From positions 949,001 through 1,013,000 of the forward strand of contig NC_052678.1 of the NCBI RefSeq assembly GCF_016802725.1: a stretch of 64,000 bases of DNA, in the 5' to 3' direction. Below, piece by piece: positions 19,559 through 34,300 of the stretch (positions are counted from its first letter, which is position 1; each line of letters starts with the position of its first letter). The DNA comes from Solenopsis invicta (taxonomy: Eukaryota; Arthropoda; Insecta; Hymenoptera; Formicidae). Both the position numbers and the translations under genes were made by a program. The notes under the pieces are model-generated. The model did not search any database and was not told where the DNA came from. It saw only the letters and a list, made by a program, of their open reading frames with translations.

Positions 19559-22170
19559 TTACTTAGCGTGCACGAACAGCAAAATGAGACACGAAACAAA
19601 ATTCACGGGGAAAAGTGTGTAGTGGAATCGAATAAGTAAAATAGTCGTACGTGCGTACGGTTATCATTAACTAAAATTAATTAAAATACGCTAAAATTAA
19701 CTGGACGGCGGTCTAACACATCAATCGACCCGTTGCTACTTTACAGTCGTTGTCGAAATTGGCAGTAAATCATGTGTACACTCATAAAAGAATTATTTTA
19801 TTTTAAAATATTAAATCAAGATATTTCTTATTGCTTTTGTTGCTTAAAAATGTTTTAAATCTTTATAATTTAAAATATTTTTTTCAAAACAAACGTTAAG
19901 TATTTAAAAAACAGAGACAAAAATAAATTTGAATACCTTAAAATTAAATATTTCTTTTATAATGCGATATAACTTTCTTTGTTGTAAAAGAAAGCATTTT
20001 TTCAAGCTCCGTTTCTTTCTTAATATAATTTGTTCCTTCTATTGTTATAGCGAAGGATGAATAACTGAGAAAATTCGTTGATTTTCTGTACATACATTAC
20101 GATTTAATGTTGGATCATTGCATCAGTTTCGCTAAACAATTGTAAATAAATGACTGATTAAAAAAATATATTAAAATAAGATTTCAAAATGCATAAATGA
20201 TAAATTGCAAATTAATTGCTTTTTTTTATCTAATTTTAATGTACATTCGATTAAAATATTACTTGACAATTTAATTATATTATTTTTATTTGTTCTTATT
20301 GACTGGGTCAATTTCTTATTTGTTCTCTAATTAGTGCAATGACCTTATATTCTTAGGAAAAATTTGACCGAAAACTTAACTAAAACAACTCTAAAAATTT
20401 TCTGAAATTGTACTACGTTTCGAGCAATTTTCCATAAAATTTGAGTAAATTACAGTAAGATTTTAGTATAATTATAATACCATTTCAGCATAATGTTAAT
20501 ATATTATATAATGTAAAAATTCAAATTTATTTGTAAATTTTAATAAAGCTATTAAAATAATCTTTTTTTTTCAATCAAAAATCCAATTTTGGGACCCAAT
20601 TTCAAGAAATTTTTTGATCATATAAAATCTTTATATGAAGTTATATATATAAAAAGTTATATATATAAAATCTTGTTTCAAAAAGTATTTTTGTCAAGAC
20701 AAAAATCATACAGATACTGATGCGCTTTTCATTCTACATCCTGTGATCTTTTTACTTACAAAAAATACAGAACTCCTGTGTTCACTTGCTGACAATGTTG
20801 CGTATTGTTCACAGTTGAACACAGATAAACTTCCGCGACTTTCAATTTTCATGTATTTCAACAATATTTTGCAACGCTTTTAGCGAAACGTTAGAAAAAT
20901 TTTAATACATTTTTAGAAAAATATCATTACACTTTTAAAACTTTTTGAAATTAATTTTTTGAGACACTTTAATTTAATTTCATCGAATTTTAGCGACTAT
21001 TCAACAATTTAATTAAAAATTATTTTTAGTAAAGATATCAGAAAAATTTTCAAAAAAATTTACATTTTTAGAACAGTTTTTGGAAAAATTTTAATTTATT
21101 TTCATAGAAGTTTCATAGAATTTTCAGCAAACATTCAAGAGTTTCAGTAAAAATCATTTTTAGTAAGGATGTTAACGACGATTCAGTAAATTTTTAGAGA
21201 AATTTCGGATAAATTTGTGGAGAAACGTCAATTTAATTTTTCACTATTTTTACTGTAAAAATTAATTTCAGTGAAATTGCAGCAAAATTTCATCCAATTT
21301 TTCAGCTAAAATATTACTTTCAGCAAAATTTCAGCGAATTTTTAGTAAATTTTTTCTACTAAAACAGTAATTTGCAAAATTAAAATCAATGAAATTTTTA
21401 TGCAGAACGGGTCGTTTGTAAATTTATGAACTAATGCAAACGCTGTATATTTAATTATTAAACGATGATAATGAGATTCTCGATTGCGTCCTTTACGCGA
21501 CAACGCATCGATATCGCTTCGCACGGCGTGAGATATTCATAACATTCTTTGTACTCTTAATTACAATACGTGTGTTTTGTGTTTTCGTAGCCGCGCGACG
21601 AACGGAGTTTGCTTAGGTAGTAAACTATCGTCATCTTTTTATGTCATTAGTTAGTCATTTCAGATTATTGATGTCATGTCATGTTATCTATTTAAGATGT
21701 AATGACGTTATTTTCTTGACAAATTAATGACGTCTTTTATTTATTCATCCCACGATATATTTACAATGTCGTACTAATTATGACATTTGACCAGTTTATT
21801 AATCGACGACGTACTAGTAACATCATTGATCATTTAGTTTGGTACAAAACATGAAAATAATAGCGTATTTTCTACATATACATGACGTTACGTGGCTGTG
21901 ATAAATTTACGTCATTTTTATGATGTCTTTGACATCAAGATTCGTCAGATTTGTCATAGATTTATCTAATTAATGACATTAAATCGACGCAACTTTGCTA
22001 CCTGAGTAATTCCGAATATTTTTTTCGGAAGTATGATTTCGCCGTTTTCATACGTAACGTAGGCAGTAATAAAAAATCGTTTTCTCATCCGTATGATAAA
22101 ACTCTTTGCAGCTATCTTGACTTCTTGATTCTTGAATCTACCGATGCCGTACGCTGCGTTCAGGAATCGA
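19559..22170. other. Intergenic, AT-rich; includes one dispersed repeat copy
   Basis: No coding frame of note. About 20576-20830 resembles 27126-27330 in the vari gene (shared GTTCACTTG/ACAATGTTGCG-like segments and the AATTTTGGGA start). From about 20900 to 21360 there is a degenerate TTTCAGCAAAATTTTAG-type texture. It also holds the 3' flank of vari just before 22171. Confidence 0.4.
20576..20830. repeat. Dispersed repeat, copy 1 of a pair
   Basis: It begins near CCAATTTTGGGACCC and continues through TTTTCATTCTACATCCTGTG to AGAACTCCTGTG. The stretch at 27126-27330 has the same ordered blocks with about 25-30% difference by eye. Confidence 0.5.
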
Positions 22171-22347
22171 TTAGTAGATCCAATTGACTGGCACCCATTG
22201 ATGCTCCGTAGCTAAAGAATCCAAAGCCGCGATCACCTGCCTGAACGTATTGTCAAAGTCCTCGTTCACGATCACCTGATCGATGTATTTCTCATAGGCT
22301 CTCTGTAGAGCTGCGGATTCTTCTAACGTGGATTTTAAATCGTCCTC
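22171..22347 (-). CDS. vari: vari coding exon 8 (C-terminus, residues 549-606)
   Basis: The acceptor AACAG lies above 22347 and the stop TAA at 22171-22173. It encodes EDDLKSTLEESAALQRAYEK, then NEDFDNTFRQV and the ending HQWVPVNWIY, typical of the MPP2/6/Varicose branch. Confidence 0.95.
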   Translation of the reverse strand, partial: EDDLKSTLEESAALQRAYEKYIDQVIVNEDFDNTFRQVIAALDSLATEHQWVPVNWIY

Positions 22348-25300
22348 CTGTTAAACAGATCGTCAATAAATTTTTCGCTTTTAATAACTTATTGTGCAAA
22401 ATATTTATTTTTATTTTTGAAGATGTTATGCTATATACAGAAAAGACAGTACCAAGTATTAATGTAAATTAAAAGTAATGCATCTAGGAAAAAAACTTTT
22501 TATATATAATTATATTATTTATCAAACAAAATAAAACAAAGGTTAAGGCTCTTATAAATAAATTAATAAATTAATAAATTAGGGAACAATGAGCTCAAGA
22601 GCCACAAAATCTTATGGCTCTTGAGCTCATTGTTCCCTAATTTTATTACATTATTTATATTTATATCTTTATATGTATATAAATATAAATACATGTATTA
22701 TATATAATTATTAAATATATAATATTACATATATAATATATTATATATGTATATTTAATAAATATATATTATTTATATTTATATATGGACAGATTTGATA
22801 TATAATTATATATGAAAAACTTTTTCTCAGATGTATTATTTTTAATTTGATATTAATGTTTGATACTGTTTTTGTTATGTATATATAATGTATATTATAT
22901 CACATAATATATTATAATTATTAAACATATATAATATATAATTATACACTTATATAACATATATTTATGTATGGACATATATAATATATGATTAAATATA
23001 AAAAATTTTTTAGGAGGCAGTGTTTATATTATCTATATAGAGTTATTTAAATGAAAAAATAACTTGATCTTAGCTTTATCTTGATTATTAGAATGTATTA
23101 TCTCTATTTTTAGCTTAGATAAAAAAAGTGTTATCTGTTTTAAATTATTTAAATTTATGTAAACAACGAATATGAAGTATTATCTTATACATATTCAAGT
23201 TACTATTTATTCTAACAGGAAAATTTTTTTGAAGTGATAACAGATTGCACACATCAAAAAATAGTAACAGAAGGTAAATATTGCCTCAAAATCTATATAA
23301 ATAATTTGAAAACTTATAAAGAATTTTGTTAGTCAATATAATGCAAATTATATATACGTTTTCTATATTTTTCAACTTTGATTTTTATTTGTGTATTGAT
23401 CACATCAAAAAAGGAATATTTTGTGTCAGATCAAATTATTTGAAGAACTCTTATTTTTATTTTTAAGAAATAAAGATTTTATAAATAAAAATATGAATAT
23501 ATTGTTTTTATATTCTAAATTATTTTATTTAGCGTGTTTTAACAGCGATATTATTATAAAATTACTTGGATAAAATTATCTAGATATAAACTTTATTTTT
23601 CATCTAAATAAATTTAAAATTAGATTATGATTATTTTATCTAAGATACAATTACATGTAATTTATTTTATCTTTATTTAAACAAATTATATAAGCGTAAC
23701 CCTGTTGATACAAGAAGGAATATAATTTCAATGGATACTGATAATTTCTCTCTTTCTTTTTCTTGTTATTTATACAATAATTGCCGTTATTTATAAAAAA
23801 AACTATTTAGATAACCATCTAAAGAAATAACTTTATCTTATCTTAGTCTAAATTATATTATAATGTGTATTATAATATAATTATATTACCTTTTAAATAA
23901 AAAAGTGTTATCTTTTTCAAATTATCTAAGTTATATATGAACAGTAACGAGAATGAAGGATATTGTCTTTAGTCTTAACCTTCAAATTATTATTTATCTT
24001 AACAGGAGTGTTTTTTAAAGTACTAAATAAAAGAATTGAGTTTCGAAATTCACTGCTAGTACTGAAAAATTATAATATACGTAACATAAACTATAGATTT
24101 TTAGTACTAACAGAGAATATTAGAGCGCAGCCCAGATTGCACAAATCAGAAGTAGTGGAATTTAAAAGTTGCTCCTAAATTATAAATTCGAAAACTTACA
24201 AGAAATTTTATTAGCCATTATAATATGAGTTATATATACCTTTTTTCTATAACTTTGATTTTTATTTACATATTGATTTAAATCTAAAGAAGAATATTTT
24301 TTATCACATTAAATTATATGAGGAACATTTGTTTTTAAGAAATAAAGATTTAGAAATAAAAGTATGAATATATTTCCAAATCCTGTTTTGCTAACTATAG
24401 CGATATTAAATAAAAATTATGTAGATAAAATCATATACGATTTTATCTTTTATGTAGATAAATTGAAATTAAATTACTTTTACTTTATTTAAGAAATATT
24501 TACAAGTAATTTATCTTATCTTTATCTGCGTAATTTTACGTTATATAAACGCAACACTGTATTTACTATTAAATTTTCTTTAAAGGCTTTGATAAAGACT
24601 TAAATTTTAGTAACATACAATATATTTTTATTTTAATATCATAATAGTCATCTAAAGAGCATAATATGATTGTATAATAATAGTATTAAAACAAATTCTA
24701 ATTCTTGGTTCAAATATTGTTATTTTCTATTCGATATTTTTTCTTTCGTGAAAATTATTATTGAATAATGAGAATATATTTTTTTTATGACACTATGTAA
24801 AATTTTTTCATGTAAGCAAATTATCTCTCTTTAACGCTATATACATATATAAATCTCATTTTAAAATTTGACATTAAAAAGAAAGAATACTAAAAAAGAG
24901 AATAAAAATGAAAACAAGAAGTTCTTCAACATAAAAATTCAGGCAGCATGAAACATTACAGCAATATTGCTGTAACATTGCAACGTTGTTGTAATATTGC
25001 TGCAATATATGCTATCTGGGTTAAACAATTAGGTTAACAAATGAGCAAAATAAGGTAATAGAGTATAATATTATCATTTGTTCATTATAAATACCCTAAA
25101 AATCGCTAAATATTCAAAGATCGAAAAATGTTTTTGTTTTCTGTATACATTGGTTGGTTTTATGATAAAAGTAAAGTGCATTTTAGACGAAATTACGAAC
25201 TTTATTTGATTCCGTTAATTGCATATAAAAGTGCTTAAAGAGATTTATTTGCTTACGTTAATGCAAGGACACGAACTTGCTAAGAGAAAGTTAACGTTTT

Positions 25301-28300
25301 TGTGGCTTCCATGAACTAAGCATTGAAGGTTTTTATTCTAAGAACCAAAACTTAGAAATATATATATCGTATAAGATACTAAAATAATTAAATCTATAGC
25401 TATTATAAATAATTCTTGTAACATTCCAAATTACTGTAAATATTGCAGTGCTGCACAATAACGTAATAAAACAATACTAATCATGCGATACAAACCTCGT
25501 ATAAAGATGCGAGGGACTCTAGCGTCCTGGCTCTCCTCGAGCTGTACCTGATGGAACTCTGGCGGTCGAACTAGCAAAGCCAACATCAAATTTATACAAC
25601 AAATTAACACTAAAGTGTTAGAATAAAAATAAAATAAAATAACGATGAAACAAACACGTTGTCACATAAAAATTACTAGCATCACATGAAGTTAATAGGA
25701 AAAGCTCCAAATGGTATAGAAATTAATAATAGATAATGTAAAGAAAATGATTTTTATAAAAAATATGTACGAGTATATATTGCAATAGATGTAAACTTTG
25801 AATAAGAATACCGTTAGATTTCGGCTGCTAGCACCAGTCGATCTTCCGAGATCGTACAAGGACTTCAGCTGTTCCATTCCGGGCGCGGCGATGAATATGA
25901 CGTAGGGCATAAACTCCGTGCTATTGTGAAGGATTTTGAGCGCGGCCGGGCTACAGTCCAACACGCACATCTTGCCGGCCCTTATCAGCTCCCGCACCGA
26001 ATCCAGTTTTGTGCCGTACAGGTGTCCGCCGTGTTCGCCATGCTCCAGAAACCTGTGCTCCCTGATGTCTGACTCCATTGACTCGCGATCGGTGAACCAA
26101 TAACTTTTGCCATCTTCCTCGAGCACTCTAGGCGGTCTCGATGTATCTGAAGAGAGAGATCACGTTCGCTCAGTATGATAATCAAGTCTATACGCTGCAT
26201 GCAAAACACGCGGATTGATTGAGTGTTTCTTACAGGGTACAATAGTGCCAAACTTCTCGGGGTCACTGTTGATCAGCCTGTTCTTCAGGGTTCGTCGACC
26301 CACGCCACGTGGGCCAACTAGAGCCAAGGTTTTGCGTCGAAATGGTGGCATCCGAGCGACTTCCTCGTAGAGGAGTAATTCGGCGGCGTCGAACTCACCG
26401 TTTGACTTGGATTGATACATTTTTCTCTTCTTCTTCTTGGATATCCTGGTGCCGCAGATGCTGATCTTATGAACGAAGTCGGCCTCAGGCGGCACGAACG
26501 CCTTTCTGCGTTCCTCTAGCTCAAGCGAAGGTATCAACCCGGGCGATCCGAGACTCTCACCCTCCACTCTTCGCGCTTGCCACCAATTCGGATCAGCCTG
26601 ATCAACGATTTGGAGAATGTCACCTTTCTGAAAAGGCAGACCAATCTCTCGACAAGGCAGAAGAGTGTCCTCTGAAGGATCGTAATCGAAGAGGGCCCTC
26701 ATGTAACACTGCAACGACAAATCAAATTAGAAGGCGGCGATGAGATTGTTATGAATTTTCATTGCTTTGCGATTATGCCGACGCCGCGATGTCGTGTTCA
26801 CTACGCTCGACTGAGCCGTAAAGGAAGGCAAATGAGAACGTAGTTGTTACCAGAGGCATTGAGATGGAAAAACTGCTTGCGCCCCTGATAATTTTTCTGA
26901 CATTACTACAAAGTCTACAGTATTTTTGGAAAATTTTTTTATAAAAATTAAAATATTTTTCAGAAATAATTTGAAAATATCTGAATATTTTCAGATTTTT
27001 TCAGATCAACACAATATTTTAAATATTGAAATAAAAATTAATAAACCAACGTAAACTACCAAATACAGATATTAATGTCAGTATAGTATTTAATATAATG
27101 TATTGCGTCAAAATATTATATTTATTTTGATTTCAGAGTTCAATTTTGGGAGCCTCATCTTCAAAACGTCACTTTATTATCATTTTGTTAAAAATAATTA
27201 AGAAACGTCATAATGTTGCGTCTTTTATTCTACATATTGCGGTTTTTTAATTACAAGAAATAGAACTCCACTGTGCAAACAAACAATACGTGACACTGTC
27301 AGCAGTATCACATATTACTTGTTTAATCTCATTACAACTTACAAAAAAAAAATAATTTTATAGCAATTATGAAAAATTATGAAAAAATCTATATTTTTTC
27401 TAAGAATTTAAATCTTACAAAATCTGGAAAGTATGAAAATGTACAAAAAATTTTAAACTTATCAAATAATATCTCTATAGGTTGGGAAAATTAAAAAAAT
27501 GATATAATATTATACAAAGGCTGACAGGCCAAGCTGGATCATCGCGCTTTCATTTATAGTTAAACAATACATATATTCTACACACTTTATACTTTTACTA
27601 GTGAATTTTTATATACAGAAAGTGGTAATATGAACACCCATTTATATTTTTTTCAATAACTTTGCTAATAATCAATATTTTATATTAAAATTTAACAATT
27701 ACATTCATCAAAATGTTGTTTAATATATTCGAGACTTAAAGTTATAAAATATTTATTACTTAAGACGTATAATGAATTGTATAATGAACTGTATAATGAA
27801 TTGTTAGAAAATAAATTGTTAGAAAAAACAATATAGCCAAGAAATTTTAAGATAGAAAGAAAAAGCTAATTTGCTTCAATTAGAGGATAGATCAGACAAA
27901 GTGGCAAAACGACAGTTTTTACAAAATAAACTTTTAAACTTTTGTTTATAGAGAAAAAATAAAATATTGCAAAATACATATATTTACATATAATTTTCCT
28001 ACTGTCAATATTACAAATTTATCCCAAGCAAAACAAAAAGTCCTCAGAAGGAAAATAAATTCCAATGAATTAAAAGTTATAACTTATTTTAATTTATTTG
28101 AGTCCGCGCTTTAGAGTCCCGGAGTGTTTTTGGATTTAAATAGATTCAAATGGATTGAAATACGAAATGAACAATTTATTATTTTTAATTTGGATGGATT
28201 CATGTTTCAATTATATTACTTTTTGATTTAAATAAATTAAAATACAAAATGAGCTATTCATTATTTTGAATTTAGATTCATGTCCCCATTATATCATTTT

Positions 28301-31300
28301 TGGATTCAAATGAATTGAATACAAAACAAATTATTCATCATGCTAAATTTAGTTGCATTCATATTATTTTTGGATTCAAATGAATTCGCAAAACCTGAAG
28401 CGCAAATTCGATTCATTTTCATTTGTTGGGTATAGTAGGGCTACGTACAAAAAGTGCTCGGGTGCACCCAGATGCACTCAAGTGCAATTTATTCTTGTTT
28501 AACATTCGGTAAACAATATAATTAAAATAATATCTCTAATGTTTCTGAACACAGTTTTCTAGAGTGATCAATTTATTGAAAAAATATTTAGATATGAAAA
28601 TCTCGATAATGCCAACATTACCAATTACCATCAGTATACTTCTATGCTCATATTAAAAAATGCTGTTGTTTGACGTTGTATAACTTGAAATGTACATACA
28701 GTTAAATAAACATCAGTTAAATAACAAAAGAAACTTGAGTGTATAGTCGTGAGCTAAAAGGTTGCAACACATTTTCTTTGATGGTAGATGATTTGATGCT
28801 TAATTGGTTGGATCCACAGGTAAGAACCAATGACGTTCGCCGTTTGATGAGCAAGTCTACATTTCAAAAACAATCGAAGAAAATGTGTTGCAACCTTTTA
28901 GCTCACGACTATACATACATTCGTATGATAATATACTGTATGATAATATATAGTTTAAAAAGAATGAGAAAGTATAATTAAAATGTAATTAAATGTTAAA
29001 ATATACCTAGAAAAAAACTTCAAAATGCACAAAAATAAAAAAATGTTGATAATTGTCAGCCATTGTATATTGAAATAAATATTAGCGGCATTACATAACG
29101 GCAGGCTACTAAACAAATGATCGTCATCTAATAACGGGTATAATACGGATGTTTTTAAACCTGTATGGTCCATAATACCACCTTTTCTTTTATATAAATT
29201 TCTTATTCTATAATTTTTGAAAATATCTTAAAAAATCTGTGAAAAATTTAAAACATTTTTCAAAAATCTTGATAGATTTAAAATATAAGAAATTTTCAGA
29301 AAATATGCAAAATTCCAAGAAAAATTTTTACTAAGGACAGCACTTACCGTAGACTTGACGGGCCGGTTTACATCCGAAGCAATACCTGGAGCCAGTTTTA
29401 GAGATAGATTTTCTTTGGCATCTTGAATTGCCTGCTGGAGCTCCTCAGGGTTTCGAACTCTTTTACCGTTGACTTCGAGTATTACCTCGCCTGTCTTCAG
29501 GAGCTCTTGACGAGCCGCTGTGCTGCCACCGAGGATCCTAGCGATGATCATATTCCCAGACTCATCTACTTGCACCGTCAAACCCTAGAAAAATAGAGAC
29601 ATGAAAATAAACGTTTCGTCCTTGTCCTACCTTCAACTTAACTAAAGCGCAAGTTCACTCGCGACATTGAAATTCTTCCCAATGTAATGTGATCAATAAA
29701 GCCTTAAGCAACAAACGTCGAAAATAGGCGTATTTCGATACGTTGGGGTATCTTAAAGAAGTGCGCAGTAGCAGAAAATCGTTAAAACATGTGGTGTGCC
29801 ATAGAAATAAACATTCACACTTATTTATGAACTGGAAATGGCAAGTCTTCGTTTCTTCTTCGGGCGAATCTAGCTAATTCGCGAGTGTTGTTTATTTCGC
29901 AATAAACTTTTTAATCTCGCGTTAAATAATAATACATGTAAATTAAAAATAAAGAAATAAAATAAAAAATGTATCAAATATTGGATCGCAAAAAGTTACA
30001 GATAAAATGTGAAAAATCTTAGATATTAGAGGAGATATAATACTAAATATTGTATAAACAAATTAAATGAATAATTTGGAGTCGGCGCAAACAAACGAGC
30101 AAAAATAATTTTTTTAGGGAATAAAATCTTTTAACCTATTATCACATACAATGTTAGATGTTTCGGCTTAAATTTTATGAAGATTTTCTTAAAGTCTTCG
30201 TAAATATTCTGAAGTTCAATATCTCCTTTAATAAATTTTTCAAATTTTATCTGTTTTTTTTTTGTATTTAGACAATATTTGATACATTCTTAATTTTATT
30301 ACTAATAATATTCAATTTTTATTTTTATTGATATTTATAATGCGATTTGTATCTTATATAATTTACATAAATTTTATGATTTACATGCATGTTTAAATTA
30401 TTTTATTGAAAGAACGTCACAAATACTGGCATACTATTGTACTTTGTATTTAAATAATATTTTTCAAACAAAAGCTAACAATAATATTTTAAAAACATGA
30501 ATACAAACTAGAAAGTCGTGCCTTCTATCAGATAACATAGCAGTTTTTATATTGTTTCGTATTTTATAATAACGTTTTTGCAATATAACTCAGAAAAGTG
30601 TAAAAAATTAGCACAGTAGGTAGTAATACAGCAAAATTCATATACGGCCCCGCAGAGAAAGAATAAACTATAAAATAAACTAAATAATTGATAAACTAAA
30701 TAATAAAGTATATTTTTATGTTTTAAACAATGAAGTTGATAAAAGTAGAAAGTTACAATTGAATTCTCCTACTTTATATATATTTTTGGTACCTTAATGT
30801 ATATGTGGATTTGTCACGTTCGACGCTATCTTAAGGTATTAGAAAATGTAAAAAAATTAATAAAATTTGACTGATTTTATACAGAAAAATGCTATAAATA
30901 TGTGAAGCTTTTATTTTTACACAGATCATGTTTTTATCTGTATTAATTTAATCCAATGTTTAGTTTTGAGATTTGAAATAAGAAAAGATACAATATTGGT
31001 GACTTTCCTTTATTTGTTAGATAATAATGTATTAGTTTTGATTATGTTTTTTTTTCTTTTTTTTGTATGCTGTCTGGACTTACCAGGGGTTCATCCGGCT
31101 GTCTCCGAAGGCCGACTACCCTGATAGGTATCTCCTCCTTTTTGTTGGTCGGCATCGTCGACGCGGGAGGATCGGGCAGTTTAGAAAGCGTCTCTTCTCT
31201 GCGTTCCACAACCGCGTCGTGCGTCTCCAGGAGCGCTCTCAAATGTGCGTTACCGAGAAGATTCACCAACTCTCTGGCGTACGGATCCCTGGAGACTCGG

Positions 31301-34300
31301 AAGGCGTGACACACTTCGTCGACGATGTCACAGATGGATGAGCATACCGGCTCCACGGGCACCGGCGGGTCCTCGAGACGCTCTTGCACCTAGCATTCAG
31401 AACAAAAAAGAGGGAAGACTTCAAATCGGAACCTGTTAAAAACTCGTTTCTCACGTGGACTTTAGAAATGTGATTCCTACGCAACCCTATCTCTCTCATG
31501 CTGGCGCTATGATAATTTCAATTCATGATAATCTTTTCTTTTTTCCAATCACATTACGTCGATTGACACTTTCCTTACTTTATATCTCTTTTTACATTAT
31601 ATTCTGCTCAAGATTTGCTATTATTTAATTCTCATTCTTTAATTTGTGAAATTATAATATTTTATTAAGACATATTACATAATATAATAGTTTATTCAAT
31701 TTATTTATTTAGAAGTTTTGTTACCAATTATGAAAATTGGAAGGTTTCCATATTAAAGTTCACTATGAGATAGCACGGTATCTCAATTAATTATTTTTAT
31801 TACATTAGAAGAGAAATGAAGAAATGCTCTATTGAATATCAAAAAGTTTCTTCGAGTGCAATTTGCTCATTTTCGTTTAAGGACAAAATATATTTTAAAA
31901 CGTATATTTGAGAATCATAAATGAGCTATATAAAAATTTTTAAATTACAGGATACATTGAATACAAAAGAATGATTGGATACATTGAATACAAAAGAAAG
32001 ATTAGATACAAAAGAAATCCAACTGTTAGTAATCAATGACATATAAGGATAGGGTTTAATCGGATTAGAGTTAAAGTAATTGACACGAATGACATTTAAT
32101 CCTACCCTATTCGGAGCGGTAGAGTTCAGAGTTTAAATAAATGAGTAATTGGAAAAGTGGGTCATGACGACTCGTTCGACGACGTGTTCAAGACGGCGCG
32201 TTTCCGAATATCCAGACAATCTTAACTGATCCTTTTAATAAAAGCTTCATGCGTCGGTTCTTAACAATTTAAAAAAATCTAAGAAAACATTTTCGATGTA
32301 TAAGTTGGACTTCCGCTGCTTTATAATTCTTTTCCATAATGATATAAAAATTCCAACTGTAAACCAAGGAGAAAGTCAAGATTTACATAAAAGTGATAAT
32401 AATAAAATGACGATGATAATGATGATATAAAAATAAACAGAAAAAATTTGACATAAGTCTACAAGTCTTTTTTCGATCAATTGCCAACAATACACGCGTT
32501 GTCGAGTAAAATATAGATTGTCTTCGTGGATCGTCGATGAGTCACTGTTGAATTATTTCCTCTGGAGAATCGCGAACTCCAACAATTATTATACACGCGC
32601 GCTTTACCGGTCAGACGAGAAATAGAAAGAGAGAGTGAGTTTCTTCATCATACGTGCTCTCGTGGCGCGTGTTGCGAAATCGGCGCATTGGCGAGCAATT
32701 CCTCCCAGGATGATTAACAGGGATTGTGAGAATCGCGACGTACGTTCTTACGAAAAATTTTCGACGTCAAGACTTCCTGTGTTTGTTCGATTTGTTTACT
32801 CGACGCGCGCTCGCCCACGTGCTTGCAAGGTTCAAACGCGAAAATCCGTAAATCGACGTCCGTCACGCGCGAGATTTATCGACGAACTTCGTCATGGATC
32901 ATCAAGTCCGTCGTGGTCGTTTTTTCGTCCCGTTTATTCCGAACGGACTCTCACGCACCGAATGTTGTATCCAATTGCGTAAGGAGGGCCGCGAGATTCA
33001 GCGGAAGCTGCGTCCAAGGTGTGCCGCACGCCACACTTGTGTTTATGGTCTATAAAACCGCGTAACATTTATTTATCAGCCTCGCTTTAAAAGATCCTTT
33101 GCGAGACGCATCACTGCTTTGAACGCGTTTCTCTTCACGAGGGAACGAGGAGCTCGTGGGAGATCTGCGAACGATCTTCATAAAAGAAGCCGCACCTCGC
33201 GCGTCATGCGAATCGAGGCAAGAACGATCGGTGAGGGCAAGGCGAGTGAGTTCCCTTGTTTCTCCTCTGAATATCAGGCGAGTCGTCTCGTTCTGTCGTC
33301 GGACGCAGTCTCTACTTTCTGTTTTCAGACACATTCTATCAAGTTTATCCCGGTTTAGTCTTGGCGACTAGAAGAGCCATACAATCTTATCGACTCTCTC
33401 GGCCACCCTGTCGTTATCGTGCCATTAACGGTACTTTCATCAGTCGCACCTCCTCACAAACGGTTACGGCTTCTACGTGTACGCGTGGAAGCGGAGCAAC
33501 GAGAAATTGAGGATAATGGTGATCTTCCGCCCACTCTGGCAGACATTTCTCTCACGAATAATACGCTTCTCGCATACTTCGTGAACGACGCGTCCTCACC
33601 TGGAAAAAGAGTTGCGACGCGTTGCTCCGTGCGAATTGGTAAAACTAAAGCGACTCCGACTGGTCGTGGTCGGTGCCCCCGCAACGGTGGTATCGATCGG
33701 CGAGGGAGAGGCCGGCTCTCGAACGGAGGCAAGAGCAGATCTGTCGCACGGGGTGGCAGAAGCGATCACATAGGATACTGACGAGGGTGGTGTTCGGGTG
33801 GTTGGTTCGTTACGTTACGCGCGACACTCTCGTATAAGCGGCAAGTCAGAAAACTCTGCCGCGCCTACTGACGTCGTCTGGCTTGGTCTCCCTCCGCGCA
33901 GGCAGCCCGTTCAGGCGAGTGGCCTGCCGTTTCTGAAACAGGTGGGGGCCCTTCCTTCTCCTGGCATGCAATACTTCGCTACGTTCGCTTCAGGACCGTA
34001 CCTCGTTCGTTCAGGCGCCACTATTTCAAGGCCGTTGTAAAAAACGGAGCGAAATCGCGCGTCTCTTTCGGGAATGTCTCAGACTTCGCCTCTCTCGGAC
34101 GTTTTTCATGTTCTTTGTGTTGACTTTGTCAGTTATCGCGTTTTGTTCCCGTTTCTATCTGAGCTCGCAAATTACAATTCTATCAAAGTTAGGTCTACTT
34201 CAAATGCAGAATACGTCAACAGCAAACGTGTGTTGCTGTCATGGGTGCGTTAACTCATTAACTTAGCACAATTTTATAAGCCTGGTCTTCTAGCTGATTC

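Larger units (their letters stand above)
22348..25495 (-). other. vari intron 7, repeat-rich
   Basis: About 3.1 kb. It holds the perfect hairpin at 22576-22643, long TA/ATATATTA-rich DNA (22660-23000), two copies of the ACAGTGTT-ended repeat (23017-23706 and 23780-24562), and a GCAATATTGC-rich stretch at 24955-25015 reminiscent of the motifs in the 5707-9280 element. No exon was seen. Confidence 0.6.
26709..29347 (-). other. vari intron 4 with repeats
   Basis: It contains the second copy of the dispersed repeat at 27126-27330, a TGGATTCAAATGAATTGAA-type degenerate array at 28080-28430, and the 168-bp MITE at 28744-28911. The rest is AT-rich. Confidence 0.6.

Noticed and set aside
22576..22643. 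Reading the perfect hairpin as a microRNA precursor
   Set aside because: The stem is mismatch-free and flanked by simple AT DNA; without small-RNA data a young hairpin element is more likely.
32045..32115. Inverted GGATAGGGT...ACCCTAT pair
   Set aside because: The match is short and gapped; not enough for an element.
33419..33781. 120-codon plus-strand frame in the GC-rich block
   Set aside because: No domain, overlapped by an open frame on the other strand, and explained by high GC content.
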